A stretch of 64,000 nucleotides of DNA, taken from contig CANMAQ010000016.1 of NCBI GenBank assembly GCA_947495775.1, positions 38,665 to 102,664 on the forward strand, read 5' to 3'. The translations under genes and the position numbers were made by a program. This document shows, one piece after another, positions 38,315 to 46,965 of this stretch. The DNA comes from Jejuia algarum. Lineage in GTDB: Bacteria; Bacteroidota; Bacteroidia; Flavobacteriales; Flavobacteriaceae. Every line of letters starts with the position of its first letter. Within the stretch, counting starts at the first letter, position 1. The notes under the pieces are model-generated. The model was not told the origin of the DNA, did no database searches, and saw only the letters and a list, made by a program, of their open reading frames with translations.

Positions 38315-39502
38315 TTAGCTTAAAATAGCAGCAATACCAGGTAATGTTTTACCTTCTAAACTTTCTAACATAGCGCCACCACCTGTACTTACATAACTTA
38401 CTTTATCTTGAAAGTTAAATTGCTTTACTGCCGCAACAGAATCGCCACCACCTACAAGAGAGAAGGCTCCATTTTTTGTAGCTTCTGCGATAGAATTTCC
38501 TAAAGCGATAGTACCACCAGCAAAACTTTCCATTTCAAATACACCTAAAGGACCATTCCATAAAATAGTTTTAGAGGCTAAGACTACCTCATGAAATTGT
38601 GCTCTTGATTTTGGTCCAGCATCTACACCTTCCCAACCATCTGGAATAGCAGAAATAGCCACAGTTTGTGTATTGGCATCGTTACTAAAATCGTCTGCAG
38701 CAATAGTATCTACAGGAATATGAATTTGTACATTTTTTTCTTTCGCTTGTTTTAAAATATCTAAAGCCAACTCCATCTTATCATCTTCACAGATAGAATT
38801 TCCAATTTTACCACCTTGCGCTTTTACGAAGGTAAATGCCATTCCACCCCCTATGATTAAATGATCTACTTTATCTAAAATATTTTCTATAATAGTTATT
38901 TTAGAAGATACTTTTGCACCACCTAAAATGGCAAGTACTGGTTTTTCACCTGTTTGCATTACTTTATCTATACTCTCTATTTCTTGAGCTAACAAATTAC
39001 CAAAGCATTTTTTACCTTCAAAAAACTGGGCTACTATGGTTGTAGAGGCATGTGCTCTATGTGCTGTACCAAAAGCATCGTTCACATAGATATCGCCTAA
39101 TTTAGATAATTGTTCTGCAAAAGCAGTATCTCCAGCAGTTTCTTCTTTGTAAAAACGCAGGTTTTCTAGCAATAAAATTTCACCAGGTTCTAAGTTTGCA
39201 GCAGCAGTTTCGGCAGTTTCACCAACACAATCATTTACAAATTTTACACCTACTCCTAAGATGTCTTCTACTTTGGATACAATATGTTTTAAAGAAAATT
39301 CATCTTGAAAACCTTTAGGACGACCTAAGTGAGACATTAAAATACAGCTTCCACCATCTTCTAAAATCTTAATAATTGTTGGTTTAGCAGATAAAATTCT
39401 AGTTGCATCGGTGACTTCAAAACTAGCGTTTAAAGGCACGTTAAAATCTACGCGAATAAGTGCTTTTTTAGTTTCAAAATTAAAATCATTAAGAGTCTTC
39501 AT
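38315..39502 (-). CDS. pgk: Phosphoglycerate kinase
   Basis: A 395-residue glycolytic enzyme that transfers phosphate between 1,3-bisphosphoglycerate and ADP. The substrate motif RVDFNVPLN, the hinge region and the nucleotide-binding GGGDSVAAV near the C-terminus are intact. Single gene with its own promoter and terminator. Confidence 0.97.
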   Translation of the reverse strand: MKTLNDFNFETKKALIRVDFNVPLNASFEVTDATRILSAKPTIIKILEDGGSCILMSHLGRPKGFQDEFSLKHIVSKVEDILGVGVKFVNDCVGETAETAAANLEPGEILLLENLRFYKEETAGDTAFAEQLSKLGDIYVNDAFGTAHRAHASTTIVAQFFEGKKCFGNLLAQEIESIDKVMQTGEKPVLAILGGAKVSSKITIIENILDKVDHLIIGGGMAFTFVKAQGGKIGNSICEDDKMELALDILKQAKEKNVQIHIPVDTIAADDFSNDANTQTVAISAIPDGWEGVDAGPKSRAQFHEVVLASKTILWNGPLGVFEMESFAGGTIALGNSIAEATKNGAFSLVGGGDSVAAVKQFNFQDKVSYVSTGGGAMLESLEGKTLPGIAAILS

Positions 39503-39539
39503 TTGTATTTTATTTTAGTGTTTTAACAAATATGATGCA

Positions 39540-39570
39540 CAAATGTAACCAATTAAAATCCTATATAAAA
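39540..39570 (-). promoter_or_regulatory. Promoter of pgk
   Basis: On the minus strand TTTT (39570-39567), a 19 nt spacer and TACATTTG (39547-39540) match the Bacteroidota promoter, with a perfect -7 box. The leader would be about 30 nt. Confidence 0.5.
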
Positions 39571-39782
39571 TGGCTTTTAACACGAAAACGTTGTAGCTAA
39601 GTATAAATTTTAGATTTAATCTACATTAAAAGTTTTATAAGGTCTTTCAAGTTCTCATAGATGCTATCGTTTCGTTATATTTTTTATGTAATTTTAATAC
39701 TGTGATGTTAAAGTTATAAGAATAGCAGTATATAATGCATTTGTAAACTTTATGACATGTGAAGGTTCGGCTTATAGATGGA

Positions 39783-40847
39783 TTACTGTTCTAAAGAAAA
39801 ACCACCATCTATTAAGAGTACCAAATCTTTAATATTCTTTGAGATATTCTTTGCTAATTTGGCTTTAAAAAAAGGTTTCATCAAGATGCCAAAAGGTTTA
39901 AAATCTGCAAATACTTCAATGTGTAGTTTGGTAGCACTTGCTCCCATATCTTCTAATATAAAATAGCTATTAAAACGTTTACTAAAAGGCATATTAGTTG
40001 TAGATTCCCCATATACCAGTTGGTTTTTTTCTACTTTTTTAGATATAGTAGTTTGTAAAACATCCTCATTTTTATTTAAGATGCATTTGTGTTTCTCACC
40101 TACTCTATTCACTTTATTTTTTTCATATTCCAAACGGTTTACGCCATTTATCCAGAGTAAGCGGTAATCGAAATTACTAATAACTTCGTACAAATCATTA
40201 ATAGGTAATTTTATAATTTCTGTCTTATCGAATAATTTATGTTTTGGAATATTATCTGGAATAGGATCAATTTGTGGAATTTCAGATTTAAATTGCTGTA
40301 ATGGGGCGTAACTAAATGTAATATTTCCAAAATCGTAAGTGGTTGAAATTTGTGTGGTTTTAGTATCTTCAGAAATAGATTTTACAGCTTCAGTGTACAA
40401 GGCATATTCCTCTATAGGGACATCATTTTTTAATAAACGGTGTACTTGTATAACGTCTGCACCATACGGTTTTTTTAGATTTTTTACTTCTATAAAATCT
40501 ATGACACCATAATGTATGACAAATTTCAACTTTAAATTATATGCAGAACTACAAGCTCCACAATGGCAGATACGTTGGTATTCGTAACGTTGTAAGTGCT
40601 TGTGAAAGGCAAGATACATGCGTTTAACTTGTGCTTCTATAACCTGTAAATTAATGGTATCGCTTAGTTTATATAAAAATAAAGCATCGCCTTCCACTTC
40701 GGCTAACTCCAAGTTTGTGTTATTATGATCTAACAAGGTTTCTAGCAATTCTGCTATAATATGTTTACTGTGTTTTATAGATGTGAAGTGAACAAACTCT
40801 GTAAAACCAGAAATGTCTGGTATAAAAAGTAATGCGTTTGGATTCAT
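39783..40847 (-). CDS. DUF2652 cyclase-like protein with SRPBCC domain
   Basis: A 354-residue protein. The first 180 residues are a DUF2652 domain, related to class III nucleotidyl cyclases: FIPDISGFTEF carries Asp11 and VEGDALFLY carries Asp54, in the places of the two metal-binding aspartates. The middle has a Cys cluster (CHCGACSS). The last 145 residues look like an SRPBCC/polyketide-cyclase-like lipid- or ligand-binding fold (LPINDLYEVISNFDYRLLWINGV). Whether it makes a cyclic nucleotide is unknown; typical cyclase substrate residues are not obvious. Confidence 0.82.
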   Translation of the reverse strand: MNPNALLFIPDISGFTEFVHFTSIKHSKHIIAELLETLLDHNNTNLELAEVEGDALFLYKLSDTINLQVIEAQVKRMYLAFHKHLQRYEYQRICHCGACSSAYNLKLKFVIHYGVIDFIEVKNLKKPYGADVIQVHRLLKNDVPIEEYALYTEAVKSISEDTKTTQISTTYDFGNITFSYAPLQQFKSEIPQIDPIPDNIPKHKLFDKTEIIKLPINDLYEVISNFDYRLLWINGVNRLEYEKNKVNRVGEKHKCILNKNEDVLQTTISKKVEKNQLVYGESTTNMPFSKRFNSYFILEDMGASATKLHIEVFADFKPFGILMKPFFKAKLAKNISKNIKDLVLLIDGGFSLEQ

Positions 40848-41031
40848 TTTAGGTAAACAACTTAATTAAAATTTTAGTATAAATTTAGGTGTTTATTTGT
40901 AACAAGAAGCAATTAAATGTTAAAACTGATTTTGAAGCTGTTAAATTGCTAAAACTATATTTTCTAATTAGATGTGTTTTTAGGAGCTTATATCTTTATT
41001 TACATTGGAAAAAAATATGTAGGTTTGTTCG

Positions 41032-42186
41032 ATGTTATTTTCAGATATATTTGGCCAAGAGCACATAAAGGCGCATTTAACTAAAAGTGCCGATCATGGA
41101 CGCATACCACATGCGCAATTGTTTGTTGGACCTGAGGGTTCTGGCACATTGCCAATGGCTATTGCCTATGCGCAGTACATATTATGTGGCAATACAGAAG
41201 GTGAAAATGTATCAGGCAATGCGGCCTGTAATATTAAATTTAAAAATTGTTCTCATCCCGATTTGCATTTTGCTTTTCCTGTAACTACAAGTAGTAAAGT
41301 TAAAAGTAAGCCCGTTTCTAGCTATTATTTAGAAGAATGGCGCCAATTGTTAAGTGCACAGCCTTATGGCAATCTATTTGATTGGTATAAGCTTTTAGGG
41401 GTGGATAATAAACAAGGACAAATAGGTGTTGATGAAGCCCATGAGATTGTAAAAGCGCTAACCTTAAAATCTTATGAGGGAGGCTACAAGGTCATGCTAA
41501 TTTGGATGGCTGAAAAAATGAATATAGCCTGTGCCAATAAGTTATTAAAGCTTATAGAAGAGCCGCCTAATAAAACAATTTTCTTGCTTATTGCTGAGGA
41601 TGAAGAACAAATTATCAATACCATTCGTTCGCGTTGTCAAATAGTGCATTTCCCTCCTCTTGCAGAAAATGATATTAGAGACGCGTTGGTTGAACGGTAC
41701 GATTTAGAAGTCCCTAATGCGACTAAAATAGCACATCAAGCCAGTGGTAATTATAACAAGGCCTGCGATTTGGTTCATAGCGATTCTGAGGATATTCAAT
41801 TTGAAACCTGGTTTATTTTTTGGATTAGAAGTGCCTTTAAAGCAAAAGGCAATAAAGCTGCCATTATTGATTTAATTACATGGAGCGAAGATATAGCAAA
41901 AACAGGTCGAGAAACGCAGAAGCAGTTTCTTAATTTTTGTTTAGACTTCTTTCGTCAGGCATTACTATTAAATTATAATGCTACCGATTTGGTGTTTTTC
42001 GAACCTAAAACAGATAAATTTAAACTAGAAAATTTTGCACCTTTTGTTCATGGTAATAATATTATGGATATTAGTAACGAACTTCAAGATGCTATTTATC
42101 ATATAGAGCGTAATGGTAATTCTAAAATTATACTTACCGATTTGTCTATTAAATTAACACGGTTATTGCATAAAAAAGAGCGTTAA
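41032..42186 (+). CDS. holB: DNA polymerase III subunit delta-prime
   Basis: A 384-residue clamp-loader subunit. It shows GQEHIKAHLTKSADHGRIPHAQLF, a zinc-site cysteine group (C-GN...AAC...KNC) and the sensor segment IANKLLKLIEEPPNKTIFLL, ending with an SRC-type motif (IRSRCQIVHFP). The Walker A is degenerate (GPEGSGT, no Lys), as expected for delta-prime, which does not hydrolyse ATP. A TAGGTTTG box lies only 5 nt before the ATG. Confidence 0.9.
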   Translation: MLFSDIFGQEHIKAHLTKSADHGRIPHAQLFVGPEGSGTLPMAIAYAQYILCGNTEGENVSGNAACNIKFKNCSHPDLHFAFPVTTSSKVKSKPVSSYYLEEWRQLLSAQPYGNLFDWYKLLGVDNKQGQIGVDEAHEIVKALTLKSYEGGYKVMLIWMAEKMNIACANKLLKLIEEPPNKTIFLLIAEDEEQIINTIRSRCQIVHFPPLAENDIRDALVERYDLEVPNATKIAHQASGNYNKACDLVHSDSEDIQFETWFIFWIRSAFKAKGNKAAIIDLITWSEDIAKTGRETQKQFLNFCLDFFRQALLLNYNATDLVFFEPKTDKFKLENFAPFVHGNNIMDISNELQDAIYHIERNGNSKIILTDLSIKLTRLLHKKER

Positions 42187-42371
42187 AAATGGCAAAGCAA
42201 TATTTTATATTACAACGCATCAACATACAAACAAGGTTTATTTTAAGTTTAGTACTATTTTAGAATCTGTATGTAAACCTATAAGAGTTTTTTGTTGGTT
42301 TCAATTTATGTTGGACACTTACTATGATACATGTAACCTTAAAGCATTAGATAAATTTCTTTTTTGGGCAC

Positions 42372-42397
42372 AAAAAAAGTCGAACTAACAGCTCGAC
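42372..42397 (-). terminator. Terminator of ompH-like gene
   Basis: Stem GTCGAACT / AGCTCGAC with one mismatch, followed on the minus strand by seven T residues; 28 nt after the stop. Confidence 0.75.
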
Positions 42398-42424
42398 CTT
42401 AATCATTTTCATATGTTGTTAAAA

Positions 42425-42955
42425 CTAGTTCTTAGTATACTCTGCGTTTAAAGCTTCTAGAACAGTTTGGGTAAGATCATTTTCATCAGTTCCATAAAGA
42501 ACAGAAGCAGCAGCATCACTAGTACCTAAGATGTAGGTATAGCCATTCTTTTTTCCATAATCTTTTACAAAGTCTTTTACTTTTATGATAAGGGTATCGA
42601 TTTCCGTTTGAAAAGATTGATTTAATTGTTGCTGTTCAAATTGCATTTGCTGTTGTAACACTTGTTGTTTCTGTTGCAGGCCAACCATAAGTTCTTCAGC
42701 TTGTTTTCTTTTATTTCGTTTCGCTAAGTTTTGTGCATCTATTTGTCCTTTTTGTGCTTCTAGTTGAAACGCTTGGCCAATACTATCTGTTCTCTTTTTA
42801 AATGCTGCGTCCTTTAGTTTGAATTTTTCTTCAACATCTTTTTTCGCTTGGTAATCATTAATTACAACACCATTGTCTATATAACCAATTTTGTTTGGTT
42901 TTTGACATGAGACCATAACAGCCATAACGAACATAAGATAAATTATAGTTTTCAT
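42425..42955 (-). CDS. OmpH/Skp-like periplasmic chaperone, lipoprotein
   Basis: A 176-residue protein of the OmpH/Skp family. The signal ends VMVSC, so this copy is lipid-anchored, unlike soluble Skp. The short N-terminal strand (IGYIDNGVVINDY) is followed by a long coiled coil (about 35-125, Gln/Lys/Glu-rich) and a C-terminal strand region (YTYILGTSDAAASVLYG). It probably holds outer-membrane proteins during transit. Confidence 0.85.
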   Translation of the reverse strand: MKTIIYLMFVMAVMVSCQKPNKIGYIDNGVVINDYQAKKDVEEKFKLKDAAFKKRTDSIGQAFQLEAQKGQIDAQNLAKRNKRKQAEELMVGLQQKQQVLQQQMQFEQQQLNQSFQTEIDTLIIKVKDFVKDYGKKNGYTYILGTSDAAASVLYGTDENDLTQTVLEALNAEYTKN

Positions 42956-43184
42956 TTTTAATTAAATTTTAAAGTTGAGCAAATGTAGCAAAGTATGCGA
43001 AAATCCTTCTGCTTATTTTTTAGATTTTGATATATAATTATTATCAATAATTTTTTAAAACACTATAAATATTTATTATTAAAAACAAGTTTAAATAAAG
43101 CGTTTTAAGACTGTTTTAAATTATTGTTATGTAAATATACCTTTATATATGTATTGTGTTATGAGAAGGTTTTAAAATAGCTTT

Positions 43185-44015
43185 TTATTGGTTTTTAATG
43201 ATATAAATTAAAGAAGACGCATTTTTTGAACGTATGGCTTTTAGATTGGATCGTAAACCAATCCAAATGCCTTTTAGTGGATTCATTTTTCCTGATTTGT
43301 ACTTTTCTGAAAGAAGGCTTACATAAAAGGCATCAAACCACATGGGTTTAGTTGTAGTTAATTTTAAGTGGTATTTGTCCATTAATTTGGAAATCGCATT
43401 TTTATTAAAATGCCAAAGGTGTCTTGGTACATCGTAGGCAGCCCAAAATGATTTGTAATAGGTGGCGTCATAACTTTTATAGTTAGGTACGGCTATTACT
43501 AAAGTACCATTAGGTTTTAATAATGTTTTAAATATTTTTAGTTTGGCCTCTAAATCTGGCACGTGTTCTAAAACATGCCACAAGGTGATAACATCAAAAC
43601 TATTTGCTTTTAGTTTTTGTAGTGCATCTGTGTTAAAAACAGAATGGTTTGTTTTTGTATTAGCAATACGTCTAGCCTGTTCATTAGGTTCTATGCCTGT
43701 AACATTCCAGTGCTTTTGTTTTGCGGTTTCTAAGAAATCACCAGTACCACAGCCAAAGTCCAAAAGTGTTTTAGAGGATGATGAAAAGGTATTGATTAAA
43801 TTTAATTTTTGACGTAAAGCAATGTTGCGGACAAGATGATAGAGTTTTTCAAAAAGGTTACGCTTGGTATCCGTGTGTGAAATATAGTCTTCGCTTTCAT
43901 AATATTTGGGTAAGTATTTAAGATCAGGTTTAGGCTGTGTTTCCAAAAAACCAAATTCTTTATTTTCCACCAATTGAAATGTTTCTTGAGAAACCGAATG
44001 ATCTTTAACTTTCAT
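43185..44015 (-). CDS. SAM-dependent methyltransferase
   Basis: A 276-residue class I methyltransferase (Methyltransf_23 type). Motif I is LLDFGCGTGDF (residues 84-94), followed by the acidic GIEPNEQA and motif IV ITLWHVLEHVPD. An N-terminal extension of about 60 residues (YLPKYYESEDYISH) matches those of methyltransferases acting on sugars or lipids, but the substrate is open. No operon partner. Confidence 0.87.
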   Translation of the reverse strand: MKVKDHSVSQETFQLVENKEFGFLETQPKPDLKYLPKYYESEDYISHTDTKRNLFEKLYHLVRNIALRQKLNLINTFSSSSKTLLDFGCGTGDFLETAKQKHWNVTGIEPNEQARRIANTKTNHSVFNTDALQKLKANSFDVITLWHVLEHVPDLEAKLKIFKTLLKPNGTLVIAVPNYKSYDATYYKSFWAAYDVPRHLWHFNKNAISKLMDKYHLKLTTTKPMWFDAFYVSLLSEKYKSGKMNPLKGIWIGLRSNLKAIRSKNASSLIYIIKNQ

Positions 44016-44563
44016 AAATGAGATCTTATTTATTTAAATGTCACTTCTGCTATACGGGAGGCTAAAATAAGATATTGTAGAGATATAAGGACTTATCATT
44101 TTATTTAAAGTTGTTTATAGCGTCATTTAAATATTCTTTTAAGTTGCTTTATTTTGGTACGTAAAGATTCTTTTTAATCTCAATCTCAAACGTATATTTT
44201 GAAATTAGACATTTAAAAAAGGATTAGGTATAGCTAAGAATTATATGAAAGCAATTCATTTAATTTTGTGATTAGTCTATAATAGGTTTGATCTTAGAGT
44301 TCTAATAAGACACAATTTGGTGCTTATAGTTTAGTACAGAATTTTAAGCTGTTTGTAACGTATATTTAGATCCTGAAAGAAGTGAGCTGTATTATTTATT
44401 AGATAGATGTAGAAGTATCTTTTTCGTTGTAACTTGATTTAAGCATAGTGTTGCTTTTTGAAAAAAACAGAATAATGATTGATGCTAAATACGTAAAGTA
44501 GATTTTATAGAAAAGGACGAAATAGGTGTTTTAGGAAAGTTATATATTAAAATTCAAGGTTCA
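44016..44563. other. Non-coding stretch before the parS palindrome
   Basis: About 550 nt of AT-rich DNA between the methyltransferase start and the palindrome next to mnmG. I see no open frame of interest, tRNA or strong hairpin in it. Confidence 0.5.
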
Positions 44564-44597
44564 ATTACGAGATGTTCCACGTGGAACATCTCGTAAT
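44564..44597. other. parS: parS centromere site 1, inside a 34-bp perfect palindrome
   Basis: The core TGTTCCACGTGGAACA (44573-44588) matches the bacterial parS consensus (tGTTtCACGTGaAACa) with the C/G variant at position 5. It is extended to a perfect 34-bp palindrome by ATTACGAGA on each side. ParB binds such sites, which cluster near the chromosome origin. It lies 10 nt after the mnmG stop codon and could also stop mnmG transcription. Confidence 0.85.
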
Positions 44598-44606
44598 AAA
44601 ACACTA

Positions 44607-46478
44607 TTATCTGCCCATATACACCAATAGTACAGAAATATCATTTGGAGATACACCGCTAATTCTCGATGCTTGAGATACTGTAGTGGGTTGAATTTTT
44701 CTTAATTTTTCTCGAGCTTCAAAGCTCATAGATTTGATTTGTGAATAGTCAAAATTCTCAGGAATTTTTACGTATTCTAAACGGCTTAATTTATCAGCAT
44801 TGTTTTTTTCTTTAGCGATGTAACCAGAATATTTTACTTGTATTTCTGTTTGTTCTATAATTTCACGATCTAAGTTTTGATCTTGAATATAGGATTCTAC
44901 AGCGCTTACTTTTCTAATATCAGCCATTTCAATATTAGGTCTGGCAAAGACCTTAAATAATTTGCCCGATTGTTTTACAGGAGATGATTCCTTGGCTTCT
45001 AAAATGGGATTGATTTCCTCTGGTTTCACACTTGTGTTTTCAAAAAAGCTAACAAATTTTTCAGCAGCATTGTGTTTTTCTTCCATACGCTTTAAACGTT
45101 TTTCGGAAGCTAAACCTAGTTCATGTCCTTTAGGAGTAAGTCTTAAATCTGCATTGTCTTGGCGTAATAATGTTCTGTATTCTGCTCGAGATGTAAACAT
45201 GCGATAAGGCTCTTCTGTTCCTTTTGTAATCAAATCATCTATAAGTACACCAATGTAGGCTTCGTCTCTTTTAAGGGTGAAAGCGTCTTTTTCTTGAACT
45301 TTTAAACTGGCATTAATACCAGCCATTAAACCTTGTGATGCGGCTTCCTCATAACCTGTGGTCCCATTTATTTGACCCGCAAAATAAAGACCGTTTATAA
45401 GTTTGGTTTCTAAAGTATGTTTAAGTTGTGTTGGTGGAAAATAATCGTATTCTATGGCATAGCCAGGTCTAAAGAATTTAACGTTTTCAAAACCAACAAC
45501 AGAACGTAGAGCTTTAAATTGTACATCTTCTGGTAAGGAGGTAGAAAAGCCATTTACGTATACTTCGCAAGTATTCCAACCTTCTGGTTCTATAAATAAT
45601 TGGTGTTTGTCTTTATCGGCAAAGCGATTTATTTTGTCTTCTATAGAAGGACAATATCTAGGGCCTAAACTTTTAATTCTACCGTTAAACATAGGAGACC
45701 TATCAAAGCCTTCTCGTAACAAATCATGTACCTCTTTACTGGTATAAGACATGTAACAAGAACGTTGTTTTTCTAGAGGTTTTGTAATGTCTAAATAAGA
45801 GAATTTTTCAGGATTAGCATCACCAGGTTGTTCTGTCATTTTAGAATAATCTAAGGAGCGGCCATCAACTCTAGGTGGTGTTCCTGTTTTCATTCTACCA
45901 GACTCAAAACCTAAATCTACCAGTTGTTCTGTGATTCCTGTAGCAGCTCTTTCCCCTGCTCTACCACCACCAAAATTTTTGTCACCAATATGTATCAGTC
46001 CATTTAGAAAAGTACCATTAGTTAAGACAACAGACTTTGCTTTAATTTCTATACCTAAGGAGGTTCTCACACCAGTTATATGTCCTTGTTCGATAAGAAG
46101 TCCAGAAACCATATCTTGGTAGAAATCTAAGTTTTGAGTCTGCTCTAAAAGTAACCTCCAATCTTCAGCAAAACGCATCCTGTCACTTTGTACTCTAGGA
46201 CTCCACATGGCAGGACCCTTAGATTTGTTTAGCATTTTAAACTGTATAGCAGAGGTATCTGAAACAATACCGCTGTACCCACCAAGGGCATCAATTTCCC
46301 TAACGATTTGTCCTTTAGCAATACCGCCCATAGCAGGGTTACAAGACATCTGTGCAATGTTTTGTAAGTTCATGGTAACTAATAATGTTTTACTTCCCAT
46401 GTTAGCTGCCGCTGCCGCTGCTTCACTTCCAGCATGGCCAGCACCTACAACTATAACATCATAAATAGCGTTGAACAT
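44607..46478 (-). CDS. mnmG: tRNA uridine-5-carboxymethylaminomethyl modification enzyme (MnmG/GidA)
   Basis: A 623-residue FAD enzyme that with MnmE modifies the wobble uridine of several tRNAs. The FAD-binding start VVGAGHAGSEAAAAAA, the family signatures GTPPRVDGRS and YAIEYDYFPPTQL, and the C-terminal helical tRNA/MnmE domain are all present. It is flanked on both sides by parS sites. In many bacteria mnmG lies close to oriC, which agrees with the neighbourhood here. Confidence 0.97.
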   Translation of the reverse strand: MFNAIYDVIVVGAGHAGSEAAAAAANMGSKTLLVTMNLQNIAQMSCNPAMGGIAKGQIVREIDALGGYSGIVSDTSAIQFKMLNKSKGPAMWSPRVQSDRMRFAEDWRLLLEQTQNLDFYQDMVSGLLIEQGHITGVRTSLGIEIKAKSVVLTNGTFLNGLIHIGDKNFGGGRAGERAATGITEQLVDLGFESGRMKTGTPPRVDGRSLDYSKMTEQPGDANPEKFSYLDITKPLEKQRSCYMSYTSKEVHDLLREGFDRSPMFNGRIKSLGPRYCPSIEDKINRFADKDKHQLFIEPEGWNTCEVYVNGFSTSLPEDVQFKALRSVVGFENVKFFRPGYAIEYDYFPPTQLKHTLETKLINGLYFAGQINGTTGYEEAASQGLMAGINASLKVQEKDAFTLKRDEAYIGVLIDDLITKGTEEPYRMFTSRAEYRTLLRQDNADLRLTPKGHELGLASEKRLKRMEEKHNAAEKFVSFFENTSVKPEEINPILEAKESSPVKQSGKLFKVFARPNIEMADIRKVSAVESYIQDQNLDREIIEQTEIQVKYSGYIAKEKNNADKLSRLEYVKIPENFDYSQIKSMSFEAREKLRKIQPTTVSQASRISGVSPNDISVLLVYMGR

Positions 46479-46496
46479 AATATGTGTTTTTAATGA

Positions 46497-46512
46497 TGTT
46501 CCACGTGGAACA
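46497..46512. other. parS: parS centromere site 2, in the mnmG leader
   Basis: TGTTCCACGTGGAACA again, identical to the core of site 1 and 1.9 kb from it. It begins 19 nt upstream of the mnmG ATG and lies downstream of the mnmG -7 box (46538-46531), so it should be part of the mnmG 5' leader. ParB binding could affect mnmG transcription. Confidence 0.85.
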
Positions 46513-46530
46513 TTCTAAAATTTAAGTTTG

Positions 46531-46538
46531 CAAATATA
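46531..46538 (-). promoter_or_regulatory. -7 promoter box of mnmG
   Basis: TATATTTG on the minus strand is a perfect TAnnTTTG box about 52 nt upstream of the mnmG ATG, with the second parS between box and gene. Confidence 0.45.
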
Positions 46539-46554
46539 CGTCTTAATCTTTTAG

Positions 46555-46965
46555 TTAAGCCATTTGCGCAATGTAGTGGTTTTCCTTTTCTCGCATAAGA
46601 GCAGCATCTGTATCGGTCTTATCTTTATAACCACAATAATGCAATACCCCATGAATTATAACCCGATGTAATTCTTCTTTTAAAGATACATTAAAGTCTT
46701 TAGCATTGTCTTTAACACGTTCTATAGAGATGTAAATATCACCTTGTATTAGCTTGCCCATAGTATAATCAAAACTAATAATATCTGTTAATGTATCATG
46801 CTGTAGAAACTCCATATTTAGTTTATGAAGATAATCATCATCGCAAAAAATATAGTTGATTTCTTCTAATTTATAACCCTCTGCGGTTATTGTTGCTTTA
46901 ATCCAATTGGACACTTTGGTTTCCGATTCTAGATTAAAAGTGGTTTCGTAGTTAAAACTAATCAT
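46555..46965 (-). CDS. ybeY: Endoribonuclease YbeY
   Basis: A 136-residue UPF0054/YbeY protein, a metal-dependent RNase involved in 16S rRNA 3' maturation and ribosome quality control. The zinc motif reads HGVLHYCGYKD: His105 and His109 are in place, but the usual third His (HGxLHxxGYDH) is an Asp or Lys position here. The LQHDTLTDIISF segment is also conserved. It overlaps the upstream DUF4175 gene by 8 nt. Confidence 0.92.
   Translation of the reverse strand: MISFNYETTFNLESETKVSNWIKATITAEGYKLEEINYIFCDDDYLHKLNMEFLQHDTLTDIISFDYTMGKLIQGDIYISIERVKDNAKDFNVSLKEELHRVIIHGVLHYCGYKDKTDTDAALMREKENHYIAQMA

Noticed and set aside
41020..41027. TAGGTTTG as a promoter for holB
   Set aside because: The box is only 5 nt before the ATG, so transcription would start at or after the start codon; kept only as a remark in the gene entry.
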